Numbered from the stretch's first letter, positions 26,219-35,518 are shown. The stretch is DNA of 64,000 nt from Burkholderia cepacia (GCF_001718835.1 NZ_CP013444.1:620001-684000); one strand, 5' to 3'. Made by a program: numbers and translations. Notes: generated from the sequence alone by a model not told the origin.

Positions 26219-26897
26219 AGCGATAGCGGCTGCCCGGGTGCCACAGATTGGCGACCGACGCGACCATCCCTTGCGACCACGTGCGCCGATGCAGCAGCAG
26301 GCACGGCTCGCGGTCGTCCATCGTCAGGTGGCGGCATGTTTCGGCGTCGGGCATCGCGGCCTCGATCCGGTATTCGACGCGCTGCAGCGGTGCGACGCGC
26401 GTCAGGTACTGGTTCGGCGTCGTCGTCGTGAAGTCCTGCAGCGCGTATTCGGGCGCGCAGGCCGGATTGACCCAGCGTTCCTCGAGCTGCACGGGCGTGT
26501 CGTTCTCGAAGTGCAGCACGCGCGAATGGAAGATCGGGCTGCCCGCGTCGAGCTGCAGTTCGTCGGCGAGCTTCGCGTCGGCGACGGCCGCGCCGACCAG
26601 CAGCACCTGCGCGCGATAGCCGTGGCCGCGCGCGGCGACTTCGTCCGAGATGCTGCGGATCGCGACGAGCGTCGATTCGTACTTCGGCGACGCGACGTAC
26701 GTGCCGGAGCCGCGCGTGCGCGTGAGCACCTGCTCGGCGGTCAGTTCCCGCAGTGCGCGGTTCACGGTCATCCGCGCGACGTTGAATTCGCGCGCGAGTT
26801 CATTTTCCGACGGCACCTGGTCGCCTTCCGCCCATTCACCGGCATGAATGCGCGCGAGGATGAAGTCCTTGATTTCCTGATAGATCGGTGTGGTCAT
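26202..26897 (-). CDS. hutC: GntR/HutC-family regulator, probable histidine-utilisation repressor
   Basis: A 231-residue regulator with an N-terminal winged helix (VPSENELAREFNVARMTVNR, then ALRELTAEQVLTRTRGSGTYV) and a C-terminal UTRA effector domain. The UTRA segment PIFHSRVLHFENDTPVQLEE, the run DFTTTTPNQYLTRVAPLQRV and the final YRFTGHF are typical of HutC, which senses urocanate. No hut enzymes lie nearby. A HutC-type TGTA-N2-TACA palindrome is present at 36398, upstream of the ABC importer. The ATG at 26897 is the first of the HTH-containing frame. Confidence 0.8.
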   Translation of the reverse strand: MTTPIYQEIKDFILARIHAGEWAEGDQVPSENELAREFNVARMTVNRALRELTAEQVLTRTRGSGTYVASPKYESTLVAIRSISDEVAARGHGYRAQVLLVGAAVADAKLADELQLDAGSPIFHSRVLHFENDTPVQLEERWVNPACAPEYALQDFTTTTPNQYLTRVAPLQRVEYRIEAAMPDAETCRHLTMDDREPCLLLHRRTWSQGMVASVANLWHPGSRYRFTGHF

Positions 26898-27069
26898 GGG
26901 ATCACGATTCCAGAGTCGGCGGCGGCCCGCCGCCGAATGCCGATCCGGCGCGCGCCCGGCGCCGAGTGTACCGGTTTCGCGGGCGAGCGGGCCCGGATTT
27001 CCCGAATGATCCCTGTTCGGCCGGCGCGCGTCCATGCGGGATTGCACAGAGCCGCGCGTCGGTGGCCCG

Positions 27070-28197
27070 TCAGAACCGATGCCGGATGCCGACCGTCGCC
27101 ACCACCTGCGTGTTCGTCGACGACGCGCCCAGCCCGTTGATGCCCGCGAAGCCGAGCGTCGCGCCCGACGGCACGCCGAACTGGTGCTGGTAGACGGTTT
27201 CCGCATACACGTCGGTGCGCTTGCTCAGCGCGTAGTCGGCCATCAGCGTCACCTGATGCCATTTCGGCCGGTGGCTGCCGGTGGCGTCGTCGTAGCGGCC
27301 GTCGGTGAACGTATAGGCGCCCGCGAACGAGACGGCCGGCGTCAGCGTGTAGCGCGCGTTGACCTCGAAGTTGTCGAAGCGCAGCGCGTTCAGCGCGCCG
27401 GGCAGCGACGACGCGGCCGTTTCATCGAACATCGAGTGCGTCCACAGCGCGCCGACCGTCAGCCGGTCGAATGCGTAGCTGCCGCCCGCGCCCATCACGC
27501 GCTGGCGGGCCGACGGAAAGTTCGCGTTGTCGTTGGTCGACAATGCACCGCCGGCCGTCAGCCCGCCGCGGTTGAGCTGCAGGTACGCGGCGCCGAGGCT
27601 GACCGGCCCGTTCGCATACGACACGCCCGCGCTGTACGCGCGGTTGTTCGCGAAGCCGCCGGCCGTGTTGCTGAACCCGTACAGGCCGCCGAACTGCCAG
27701 CCGGCGAGCGTCGGGCTCGTGTATTTCACCGCATTGTCGATGTAGAACGAATCGTCGACGTTGTCGTTGTCGAACGGATGCGACGCGAGATTGTTGCCGT
27801 CGCCGTTGTTCGCCATCGCGAGCGGGCCGAGGTAGTCGACCACGGCATCGTATTGACGGCCGAGCGTCAGCGCGCCGTATCGGTCGCTCTGCAGGCCGAC
27901 GTACGCGCGGCGGCCGAACATCGTGTTCCGGTAGGACTGCGTGCCGTTGTTCAGGTTGAAGCCGTTCTCGAGGCGGAACAGCGCATGCAGGCCGCCGCCG
28001 AGATCCTCGTTGCCGCTCAGGCCGAAGACCGTATTCGACAGCAGGCCGCTGCCTTGCTGCCACGCGCTTTTACCCGACTGGTTGTTCGTATGGACGATGC
28101 CCGCATCCAGCATCCCGTAGAGCGTGACGCTGCTTTGTGCGTGTGCGGTGACGCTGAATACGGCGACCGCGAGGGCGCCGACGACTTCTTTTTTCAT
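27070..28197 (-). CDS. outer-membrane porin (OmpC type)
   Basis: A 375-residue trimeric general porin of the Gram-negative porin family. The signal peptide MKKEVVGALAVAVFSVTAHA precedes QSSVTLYGMLDAGI, the standard start of Burkholderia porins. The conserved segments SRWG-like FGLSGNEDLGGGLHALFRLE and MFGRRAYVGLQSDRYGALTL are present, as is a C-terminal Phe (VGIRHRF) for Bam assembly. Many beta strands, about 16, are expected. The substrate is not specific. Confidence 0.93.
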   Translation of the reverse strand: MKKEVVGALAVAVFSVTAHAQSSVTLYGMLDAGIVHTNNQSGKSAWQQGSGLLSNTVFGLSGNEDLGGGLHALFRLENGFNLNNGTQSYRNTMFGRRAYVGLQSDRYGALTLGRQYDAVVDYLGPLAMANNGDGNNLASHPFDNDNVDDSFYIDNAVKYTSPTLAGWQFGGLYGFSNTAGGFANNRAYSAGVSYANGPVSLGAAYLQLNRGGLTAGGALSTNDNANFPSARQRVMGAGGSYAFDRLTVGALWTHSMFDETAASSLPGALNALRFDNFEVNARYTLTPAVSFAGAYTFTDGRYDDATGSHRPKWHQVTLMADYALSKRTDVYAETVYQHQFGVPSGATLGFAGINGLGASSTNTQVVATVGIRHRF

Positions 28198-28310
28198 CGT
28201 TTGACTTCCTGGAAAGACCCGTTTCGACGGGCGTGCTGCGAATGACGCGCGCGATCGGCGTCGATGGCGCGCGTCTGAACCGGTAAAAGAGGGAAGGCGG
28301 CGCGTGCCGT

Positions 28311-28661
28311 TCAGCGCCGCGACGGGCGGATCGCGCCCAGCTCGGCCTCGGGCAGCAGCCGGATGATCGACGACATCACCTGCGACACGAGCGACTTCGC
28401 AAGCTCGATTTGCAGGCACGCGCGGCCGGTCTGGCGATTGATCTCCGCCGTGTAGATGTTCAGCGCGGGGCCGAGCGCATCGTGCAGCATGCGGCGCGCG
28501 GCGGCCAGGTTCCCGGTCTCGACCCGGATCGACAGCAGCACCGGGTAGTCCGAGATGCGCCTGCGCGGCCGCGGCGCGATGCGCGGGCCGGATACGGCCG
28601 GCTGCGCCGGGAGAACGTGCGCAAACGTGATCGAAACGGCTTCGGATCTGGGCGATTTCAT
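28311..28661 (-). CDS. hypothetical protein with ACT-like C-terminal fold
   Basis: A 116-residue protein with a basic, Pro-rich N-terminal 35 residues. The remainder reads YPVLLSIRVETGNLAAARRM, then LHDALGPALNIYTAEINRQ and TGRACLQIELAKSLVSQVM, in a beta-alpha-beta-beta-alpha-beta order like ACT or ferredoxin-like domains. No family is recognised. The ATG at 28661 is used; a longer frame from 28685 adds only 8 residues. It is 113 bases from the porin gene start, same strand, so it might be upstream in a shared transcript. Confidence 0.55.
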   Translation of the reverse strand: MKSPRSEAVSITFAHVLPAQPAVSGPRIAPRPRRRISDYPVLLSIRVETGNLAAARRMLHDALGPALNIYTAEINRQTGRACLQIELAKSLVSQVMSSIIRLLPEAELGAIRPSRR

Positions 28662-29032
28662 GCATGTATCCCCGCGCCGCATCACTGCCTGCGTTACGGG
28701 GATTCCGTCTGGAACATGGTGCTCATTCTAGGAATGGCGCTGAAGATACGGTGTATAGACTGACGGCGCGCTCGAAAAAATCACATAAAAGCGCCGCGCA
28801 TCGCCCCGTCACGCATATGAAATGCACGCTTCGCGTCTTTACGGGTTTTTTACTTCACGAAAGGAAATTGAACACCGCTTTGATACGCGGATTTCTACAC
28901 TGTCGCATCCCATTCTCCCGTCGAGCGTGGGGTGGCCGTCGTCCGGCCTGATGCGCCGCCGCAGCGGCGCGGGCCGGCGATATCGACAAGTGCCGCGGGT
29001 TTTCCGGGCAAGCAAGACAAAAGGGGAAAGCC
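28662..29032. promoter_or_regulatory. probable kdp promoter region
   Basis: A 371-base gap upstream of kdpF that includes an AT-rich part (about 28770-28895) and a GC-rich leader. A direct repeat TTTAC ... TTTAC at 28838-28842 and 28849-28853, separated by G- and T-runs, resembles the TTTA(T/C)A direct repeat bound by KdpE. No -10/-35 pair is obvious. The KdpE match is weak and based on pattern only. Confidence 0.35.
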
Positions 29033-29113
29033 ATGTTGTGGATTTCGGGGGGCATTTCGGTCGCGCTCTTTATCTATCTGTTTCATGCATTGATCAAACC
29101 CGAGCGGTATTGA
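29033..29113 (+). CDS. kdpF: K+-ATPase small subunit KdpF
   Basis: A 26-residue single-span peptide: MLWISGGISVALFIYL followed by FHALIKPERY. The YALI/PER ending and the single hydrophobic helix match KdpF, a stabilising lipid-like subunit of the KdpFABC potassium pump. A purine-rich AAGGGGAAAG lies before ATG 29033. It is too short for usual gene calling. It is first in the kdp operon, 43 bases before a second microprotein. Confidence 0.8.
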   Translation: MLWISGGISVALFIYLFHALIKPERY

Positions 29114-29156
29114 TTCGCGTATTGCAACGGAAATAGGAAAAATATCGGTGAACCTT

Positions 29157-29240
29157 ATGAGCGATCTGCTTTTCATTCTGTTCACGCTCGCGTTCTTTGC
29201 CTTGACGGCCGGTTTCATCACCGGCCTTGACCGGATCTGA
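29157..29240 (+). CDS. kdp-associated membrane microprotein
   Basis: A 27-residue single-span peptide: MSDLLFILFTLAFFALTAGF then ITGLDRI, ending 12 bases before kdpA. A GTG at 29148 would add three residues. Short one-helix proteins of this type are found beside kdpF in other proteobacteria. The role is unknown; it may help assemble the pump. It is real-looking because of its hydrophobic span, spacing and position inside the operon. Confidence 0.65.
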   Translation: MSDLLFILFTLAFFALTAGFITGLDRI

Positions 29241-29252
29241 GCGAGCGTCGAC

Positions 29253-30956
29253 ATGTTCAACAATCTCATTCAATTCGCGATCGTTCTCGCGATCATGCTG
29301 GCGCTGGTGCCCGTCGTCGGGAAATGGCTCGCGCACGCCTTCACGAGCCCGCGCCACGCGTGGGCCGAGCAGCGCACTTACGCGCTGCTGGGCGTCGACC
29401 CGGCCGAGACGATGTCGTGGCAGCGCTACGGCATGGTGCTGCTGCTCAGCAATGCCGGGATGATGCTGCTCGGCTACCTGCTGCTGCGCATCCAGGACAC
29501 GCTGCCGTTCGATGCGCTGCAGCGCGCCGCGCAAAGCCCCGACCTGGCGTTCAACACCGCCGCGTCGTTCGTCACGAACACGAACTGGCAGGCGTATGCG
29601 GGCGAGAGCAGCCTGTCGAACTTCTCGCAGATGGCCGTCATCACGTTCCTGATGGTGGTCAGCGCGGCGACCGGCGTCGCGGCCGCGGGCGGCTTCATCC
29701 GCGGGCTGAGCCGCAAGAGCGCGGCGGACATCGGCAACTACTGGGTCGACTTCACGCGCGTGACCTATCGCGTGCTGCTGCCGCTCAGCTTCGCGATGGC
29801 GCTCGTATACGTGTGGCAGGGCATGCCGCAGACACTCGCATCGGATGCATGGGCGACCACGCTCGAAGGCGCGCGCCAGCAGATCCTGACGGGGCCGGTT
29901 GCCAGCCTCGAATCGATCAAGCACATCGGCACGAACGGCGGCGGCTTCTTCAGCATGAACGCCGCGCATCCGTTCGAGAACCCGACGCCGCTCACCAACA
30001 CGCTGCACATGCTGTCGATGCTGCTGATTCCGTCCGCGCTGACCTGCACGCTCGGCACGATGATCGGCCGGCGCCGCCAGGGCTGGGTGATCCTCGGTGC
30101 ATTCGTCGTGATGTTCGTCGGCTTCCTGGCCGTGATCTATTCGGCCGAACAGCACGGCAATCCGCTCGTGGCGGGGCTCGGTGTCGACCAGCAGATGAGC
30201 GCCGCGCAGCCGGGCGGCAACATGGAAGGCAAGGAGATGCGCTTCGGCATCGCGCAGACGAGCCTGTTCGCGACCGTCACGACCGCCGCGACGACCGGCT
30301 CGGTGGACGCGATGCACGACTCGCTGACGCCGCTCGGCGGCCTCGTGCCGATCGCGCAGATGATGCTGAACAACGTGTTCGGCGGCGACGGCGTCGGGCT
30401 GATCAACCTGTTCACGTTCGCGATCCTCACGGTGTTCCTGGTCGGGATGATGATCGGGCGCACGCCGGAATTCCTCGGCAAGAAGATCGAGGCGCGCGAG
30501 ATGAAGCTCGTGATGATCGCGGTGCTTGCGCATCCGTTCAGCATCCTCGGCTTCACCGCGCTGGCCGCGATGCTGCACTCGACGATGGACAGCCTCGCGA
30601 ACCTCGGCCCGCACGGCTTCAGCGAAGTGCTGTACGCGTACACGTCGGGCACCGCCAACAACGGCTCCGCGTTCGCGGGCCTGAACGCGAACACGCCGTT
30701 CTTCAACACGACGATCGGCTTCGCGATGCTGATCGGCCGCTACCTGACGCTGCTGCCGATGCTCGCGGTCGCGGGCAGCCTCGCCGCGAAGAAGAACGTA
30801 CCGGAAAGCGCGGGCACGCTGTCGACGTCGACGGGCCTGTTCGCCGGCCTGCTGGTCTTCGTGATCCTGGTCGTCGGCGGCCTCACGTTCCTGCCCGCGC
30901 TCGCGCTCGGCCCGGTCGTCGAGCACCTGCTGATGTCGGGCGGCCAACTGTTCTGA
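29253..30956 (+). CDS. kdpA: potassium-translocating subunit KdpA
   Basis: A 567-residue polytopic membrane protein related to SKT potassium channels, holding the selectivity filter of the high-affinity KdpFABC pump. Four pore regions are visible, with GTNGGGFFSMNAAHPFENPT, TAATTGSVDAMHDSLTPLGG and SGTANNGSAFAGLNANTP carrying the selectivity glycines. About ten membrane helices. ATG 29253 is supported by position after the microprotein. Ten bases separate it from kdpC. Confidence 0.97.
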   Translation: MFNNLIQFAIVLAIMLALVPVVGKWLAHAFTSPRHAWAEQRTYALLGVDPAETMSWQRYGMVLLLSNAGMMLLGYLLLRIQDTLPFDALQRAAQSPDLAFNTAASFVTNTNWQAYAGESSLSNFSQMAVITFLMVVSAATGVAAAGGFIRGLSRKSAADIGNYWVDFTRVTYRVLLPLSFAMALVYVWQGMPQTLASDAWATTLEGARQQILTGPVASLESIKHIGTNGGGFFSMNAAHPFENPTPLTNTLHMLSMLLIPSALTCTLGTMIGRRRQGWVILGAFVVMFVGFLAVIYSAEQHGNPLVAGLGVDQQMSAAQPGGNMEGKEMRFGIAQTSLFATVTTAATTGSVDAMHDSLTPLGGLVPIAQMMLNNVFGGDGVGLINLFTFAILTVFLVGMMIGRTPEFLGKKIEAREMKLVMIAVLAHPFSILGFTALAAMLHSTMDSLANLGPHGFSEVLYAYTSGTANNGSAFAGLNANTPFFNTTIGFAMLIGRYLTLLPMLAVAGSLAAKKNVPESAGTLSTSTGLFAGLLVFVILVVGGLTFLPALALGPVVEHLLMSGGQLF

Positions 30957-30966
30957 GGAAAACATC

Positions 30967-31665
30967 ATGTCTCGAAGCAATCGCCACGCGGCGCCGGCCG
31001 CCGCGCCGGTCTCCGGATCGTCGTTCATGGCCGCCGCCGGCGGCCTCGTGCGGCCCGTGATCGCATCGTCGGCGCTGTTCATGCTCGTCACGGGCATTGG
31101 GTATCCGCTGCTCACGACGGGCGTCGCGAACGTGCTGTTCCCGTCGCAGGCGCGCGGCAGTCTCGTGGCGCGCGACGGCACGACGGTCGGCTCGACGGTG
31201 ATCGGGCAGTCGTTCGCGCGCCCGGAATACTTCCATCCGCGCCCGAGCGCCACGGTCGGCACGGACCCGGCCGATCCGTCGAAGACGGTCGACCAGCCGT
31301 ACAACGCGGCCGGCAGCGGCGCCAGCAACCAGGGGGCAACCAGCAGGAAGCTGCTTGCGGACATCGCGCAGCGGGTGCGCGCGTACCGGCAGGAGAACGC
31401 GCTCGCCGCCGGCACGCCGGTGCCGGTCGACGCGGTGACGGCGTCCGCGTCCGGGCTCGATCCGGAAATCTCGATCGCGAATGCGCGGCTGCAGGCCGCG
31501 CGGGTCGCGAAAGCGCGCGGCGTCGCGCCCGACCAGGTGACGGCGCTCGTCGAGCGGGTCGCCGCGCCGCGCCAGCTCGGCGTGCTCGGCGAACCGCGCG
31601 TGCGCGTGCTCGACCTGAACATGGCGCTCGACCGCGCGCTCGGCAAAGCGGCCGGCGCGCGCTAA
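30967..31665 (+). CDS. kdpC: K+-ATPase subunit KdpC
   Basis: A 232-residue protein with one N-terminal membrane helix (VIASSALFMLVTGIGYPLLTT) and a periplasmic domain typical of KdpC: GSTVIGQSFARPEYFHPRPS and SASGLDPEISIANARLQAAR. It stabilises KdpB-KdpA contact. It is somewhat longer than usual owing to an Ala/Pro-rich start. Unusually it lies before kdpB: the order is kdpA-kdpC-kdpB. 22 bases separate it from kdpB. Confidence 0.95.
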   Translation: MSRSNRHAAPAAAPVSGSSFMAAAGGLVRPVIASSALFMLVTGIGYPLLTTGVANVLFPSQARGSLVARDGTTVGSTVIGQSFARPEYFHPRPSATVGTDPADPSKTVDQPYNAAGSGASNQGATSRKLLADIAQRVRAYRQENALAAGTPVPVDAVTASASGLDPEISIANARLQAARVAKARGVAPDQVTALVERVAAPRQLGVLGEPRVRVLDLNMALDRALGKAAGAR

Positions 31666-31687
31666 GGGAAGGCAAAGGAGTCAACTC

Positions 31688-33772
31688 ATGTCCCATATCG
31701 AAACCCCGATCAACCAGGCGGCCGCCCCGATCGGCGGCATTGCGCCGATGCGCCGGACCTTGGTGCTGCGCGAGGCGTTCCGCAAGCTCGCGCCGCGCGT
31801 GCAGTTGAAGAACCCGGTGATGTTCGTCGTCTATCTCGGCAGCATCGTCACGACCGTGCTGTGGCTGCAGGCACTGAGCGGCACGGGCGATGCGCCGGCC
31901 GGCTTCATCTTCGCGGTCGCGTGCTGGCTGTGGTTTACCGTGCTGTTCGCGAACGCGGCCGAGGCGCTGGCCGAAGGGCGTGGCAAGGCGCAGGCCGATG
32001 CGCTGCGCGCGGCGCGCAAGCGCGTGTACGCGAAGGTGCTCGACGAGCCGAAGCGCTACGGCGCAACGACTCATCGCGTGCCGAGCGACGAACTCGCCGC
32101 CGGCAGCATCGTGCTCGTCGAGGCCGGCGACACGATCCCCGCCGACGGCGAAGTGATCGACGGCGTCGCGTCGGTCGACGAATCGGCGATCACCGGCGAA
32201 TCCGCGCCGGTGATCCGCGAGTCGGGAGGCGATTTCTCGTCGGTGACGGGCGGCACGCGCGTGCTGTCCGACTGGATCATCGTGAAGATCACCGCGCAGC
32301 CGGGCGAGGCCTTTCTCGACCGGATGATCGCGATGGTCGAAGGCGCGAAGCGCGGCAAGACGCCGAACGAGGTCGCGCTGACGATCCTGCTCGTCGCGTT
32401 GACGATCATCTTCCTGCTCGTGTGCGCGACGCTGCTGCCGTTCTCGCAGTTCAGCGTGCTGCTGAACGCGTCGGGCTCGGCGGTGAGCCTGACCGTGTTG
32501 ATCGCGCTGCTCGTCTGCCTGATCCCGACGACGATCGGCGCGCTGCTGTCGGCGATCGGCATCGCGGGGATGAGCCGCATGATGCGCGCGAACGTGCTCG
32601 CGACGTCGGGCCGCGCGATCGAGGCGGCAGGCGACGTCGACGTGCTGCTGCTCGACAAGACCGGCACGATCACGCTCGGCAACCGCGAGGCCGTGCAGTT
32701 CAGGCCGGCGCCGGGCGTGGACGAGCGTGCGCTGGCCGAGGCCGCGCAACTGTCGTCGCTCGCCGACGAGACGCCCGAAGGGCGCTCGATCGTCGCGCTC
32801 GCGAAACAGCGGTTCTCGCTGGAGAGCAAGACGGTCGACGGCGGCATCGCGGTGCCGTTCAGCGCGCGCACGCGGATGAGCGGCCTCGATATCGGCGAGC
32901 GGCAGGTGCGCAAGGGCGCGGCGTCGGCGATCCGCGCGCACGTCGATGCGCTCGGCGGCGCGTTTCCGCAGGCGGTCGAGACGGCCGTCAACGACATCGC
33001 GCGGCGCGGCGGCACGCCGCTCGTCGTCGCCGACGGCGCCCGCGTGCTCGGCGCGATCGAGCTGAAGGACATCGTCAAGCACGGGATCGCCGCGCGCTTC
33101 GCCGAGTTGCGCAAGGTCGGCGTGAAGACCGTGATGATCACCGGCGACAACCGGCTCACCGCGGCCGCGATCGCGGCGGAAGCCGGCGTCGACGACTACC
33201 TGGCCGAAGCGACGCCCGAGGACAAGCTGCGGCTGATCCGCGAGCACCAGGCGAAGGGCCATCTCGTCGCGATGACGGGCGACGGCACCAACGACGCGCC
33301 CGCACTCGCGCAGGCCGACGTGGCCGTCGCGATGCACAGCGGCACGCAGGCGGCGAAGGAAGCGGCCAACATGGTCGACCTCGACAGCAACCCGACGAAG
33401 CTGATGCAGGTGGTTGAGGTCGGCAAGCAGATGATCATGACGCGCGGCGCGCTGACCACGTTCAGCGTCGCCAACGATCTCGCGAAGTATTTCGCGATCA
33501 TCCCGGCCGCGTTCGTCGCGACCTATCCGGCGCTCGGCGCGCTGAACGTGATGGGGCTGCACAGCCCGACGTCGGCGATCCTGTCGGCGGTGATCTTCAA
33601 TGCGCTGATCATCGTCGCGCTGATTCCGCTCGCGCTGAAGGGCGTGACGTATCGCGCGGAGCCGGCCGGGAAGCTGCTGGGTCGCAACCTGCTGATCTAC
33701 GGCGTGGGCGGAGTCGTCGCACCGTTCATCGGCATCAAGCTGATCGACATGCTGTTGACGCCGTTCGTCTGA
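31688..33772 (+). CDS. kdpB: K+-ATPase catalytic subunit KdpB
   Basis: A 694-residue P-type ATPase. Phosphorylation Asp323 is in DKTGT, the actuator motif is ITGESAP, the hinge is MTGDGTNDAPAL, and the N-domain KGA is present. About seven membrane helices carry the coupling to KdpA, with GLHSPTSAILSAVIFNALII at the C-terminus. Hydrolysis of ATP drives K+ uptake. It is preceded by AAGGAG and ATG 31688. It lies after kdpC rather than before it. Confidence 0.97.
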   Translation: MSHIETPINQAAAPIGGIAPMRRTLVLREAFRKLAPRVQLKNPVMFVVYLGSIVTTVLWLQALSGTGDAPAGFIFAVACWLWFTVLFANAAEALAEGRGKAQADALRAARKRVYAKVLDEPKRYGATTHRVPSDELAAGSIVLVEAGDTIPADGEVIDGVASVDESAITGESAPVIRESGGDFSSVTGGTRVLSDWIIVKITAQPGEAFLDRMIAMVEGAKRGKTPNEVALTILLVALTIIFLLVCATLLPFSQFSVLLNASGSAVSLTVLIALLVCLIPTTIGALLSAIGIAGMSRMMRANVLATSGRAIEAAGDVDVLLLDKTGTITLGNREAVQFRPAPGVDERALAEAAQLSSLADETPEGRSIVALAKQRFSLESKTVDGGIAVPFSARTRMSGLDIGERQVRKGAASAIRAHVDALGGAFPQAVETAVNDIARRGGTPLVVADGARVLGAIELKDIVKHGIAARFAELRKVGVKTVMITGDNRLTAAAIAAEAGVDDYLAEATPEDKLRLIREHQAKGHLVAMTGDGTNDAPALAQADVAVAMHSGTQAAKEAANMVDLDSNPTKLMQVVEVGKQMIMTRGALTTFSVANDLAKYFAIIPAAFVATYPALGALNVMGLHSPTSAILSAVIFNALIIVALIPLALKGVTYRAEPAGKLLGRNLLIYGVGGVVAPFIGIKLIDMLLTPFV

Positions 33773-33814
33773 CCGGCGCGGAGCCGGACGGCATTCGACT
33801 TGTGGGGACTGCGC

Positions 33815-35518
33815 ATGAACGTGAACGAAACGCAACGACACACGAACCGCCTGCGTGAGATCGCCGCCCGGGAGCCGGCGCGACAGGGCCCCGGCCGATG
33901 GCGGACGATCCTCGACGCCTGCGCGGGCGGCGCGGCCCGGCTCGCGTGGGCCGACCCGGGCGGCGGGCCGGCCCGGCCCGACAGCGGCACGCGCGCGCAC
34001 GTGCGAACGCGCCTGCACGATCGCGCTTCGCCTTATTACGCGCCGCTCGCGTGGGCCACCGTCATCTGCGGGTCGGCGACCGTCGTGGCGAGCGCGCTGC
34101 TGCGCGTGTTCGACCTGTCGAACGTCGTGATGCTGTTCCTGATGACCGTCGTGCTGATCGCGCTGCGGCTCGGCCGGCTGGCCGGCGCGTGGGCCGCGTT
34201 CGTCTGCGTCGGCTGCTTCGACTTCTTCTTCGTCGAGCCGAGGCTCTCGTTCGCGGTGTCCGATACGCAGTACGTGTTCACGTTCGCGTTGATGCTGGCG
34301 GTCGCGCTCGCGATCGGCCAGCTCGCGGCGCGCCTGCGCGCGGAGGCGCGGGCCGCGCGCGCGAACGAGAAACGCTCGGCCGCGCTCGCGCGCGTCGCGC
34401 ACGACCTGTCGGCGGCGATCGAAACCGAACAGATCGCATCGATCTGCACCGGCACGATCGCGCCGCTGCTCGGCGTGCGCGTCGCGCTCGTGCTGCCCGA
34501 CGCGGACGACCGGCTTCGGATCGCGCGCGACGCGTGGTTCGTCGATCCGTCGGCGGCCCGCTGGACCTACGATCGCGCGCAGGCCGCCGGACGCGGCACG
34601 CCGACGCTCGACGGTGCGGTGGCGCTCTACCTGCCGCTGAAGGCGCCGATGCGCGTGCGCGGCGTGCTCGTGCTGTTCGGCGACGCGCAGCCGATCCCGA
34701 CGTCCCCGGACGACCGGCGCCTGATCGACGCGCTGTGCTCGTCGATCGCGATGGCGCTCGAACGCGTGCACTACGTCGGCGTCGCGCAGCACACGCTGGT
34801 CCGGATCGAAGGCGAGCGGCTGCGCAATGCGCTGCTCGCCGCCGTGTCGCACGACCTGAAGACGCCGCTGACCGCGATCCGCGGGCTCGCCGAGACGCTG
34901 GAGCGGCCCGAGCGGCTGGCCGACGGGCAGCCGGCCGCGCTCGCGCACGGCATCCGCAACCAGGCCGAGGCGCTGCACGGGCTCGTCGTGAACCTGCTCG
35001 ATCTCGCGCGCATGCAGAGCGAGGGCGTGCGGCTCAATCGCGAGTGGCACATGCTCGACGAGATCGTCGGCAGCGCGCTCGCGCATTCGGCCGGCGTGCT
35101 GGCCGGCCGCGACGTGAGCGCCGACCTGCCGGCCGACCTGCCGTTGATCGACGTCGACGCGCTGCTGATCGAGCGCGTGCTGATGAACCTGCTCGACAAC
35201 GCGGCGAAGTACGCGGGCGCGGATGCGGCCGTGGCGGTGCGCGCACGCGTGTTCGGCGAAACGCTGTACGTGTTCGTCGAGGACGACGGGCCCGGTTTCG
35301 TCGCGCGCAATACCGAGCCGCTGTTCGAGCCGTTCGAGCGCGAACGCAAGGAATCGTCGATCAGCGGCGTGGGGCTCGGGCTTGCGCTGTGCCGCAGCAT
35401 CGTCAACGCGCACGGCGGCTCGATCCGCGCGGTGCCGCTCGATCCGCACGGCGCGCGGTTCGAGATTCGCCTGCCACTGGGTGCGCCGCCCGACATCGAA
35501 CACGAGAGCCGGACATGA
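33815..35518 (+). CDS. kdpD: KdpD-type sensor kinase lacking the N-terminal KdpD/Usp domain
   Basis: A 567-residue membrane histidine kinase for potassium limitation. Full KdpD is near 890 residues with an N-terminal cytoplasmic KdpD (Walker-type) and Usp domain. Here, about 75 hydrophilic residues lead straight into the four-helix DUF4118 membrane block (ATVICGSATVVASALL ... VFTFALMLAVALAI). Next come an Arg-rich linker, a GAF-like region and HisKA with the phosphoacceptor His346 (AAVSHDLKTPL). The ATPase boxes NLLDNAAKYAG, DDGPGF and GVGLGLAL follow. Only 42 bases separate it from kdpB, so the missing domain is not just mis-started. It overlaps kdpE by ATGA. Confidence 0.9.
   Translation: MNVNETQRHTNRLREIAAREPARQGPGRWRTILDACAGGAARLAWADPGGGPARPDSGTRAHVRTRLHDRASPYYAPLAWATVICGSATVVASALLRVFDLSNVVMLFLMTVVLIALRLGRLAGAWAAFVCVGCFDFFFVEPRLSFAVSDTQYVFTFALMLAVALAIGQLAARLRAEARAARANEKRSAALARVAHDLSAAIETEQIASICTGTIAPLLGVRVALVLPDADDRLRIARDAWFVDPSAARWTYDRAQAAGRGTPTLDGAVALYLPLKAPMRVRGVLVLFGDAQPIPTSPDDRRLIDALCSSIAMALERVHYVGVAQHTLVRIEGERLRNALLAAVSHDLKTPLTAIRGLAETLERPERLADGQPAALAHGIRNQAEALHGLVVNLLDLARMQSEGVRLNREWHMLDEIVGSALAHSAGVLAGRDVSADLPADLPLIDVDALLIERVLMNLLDNAAKYAGADAAVAVRARVFGETLYVFVEDDGPGFVARNTEPLFEPFERERKESSISGVGLGLALCRSIVNAHGGSIRAVPLDPHGARFEIRLPLGAPPDIEHESRT

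Noticed and set aside
31112..35503. Very long minus-strand open frame (over 1400 codons) across kdpC-kdpB-kdpD
   Set aside because: It is antisense to well-recognised kdp genes and is Arg/Ala-rich with no domain; a by-product of GC3 bias.
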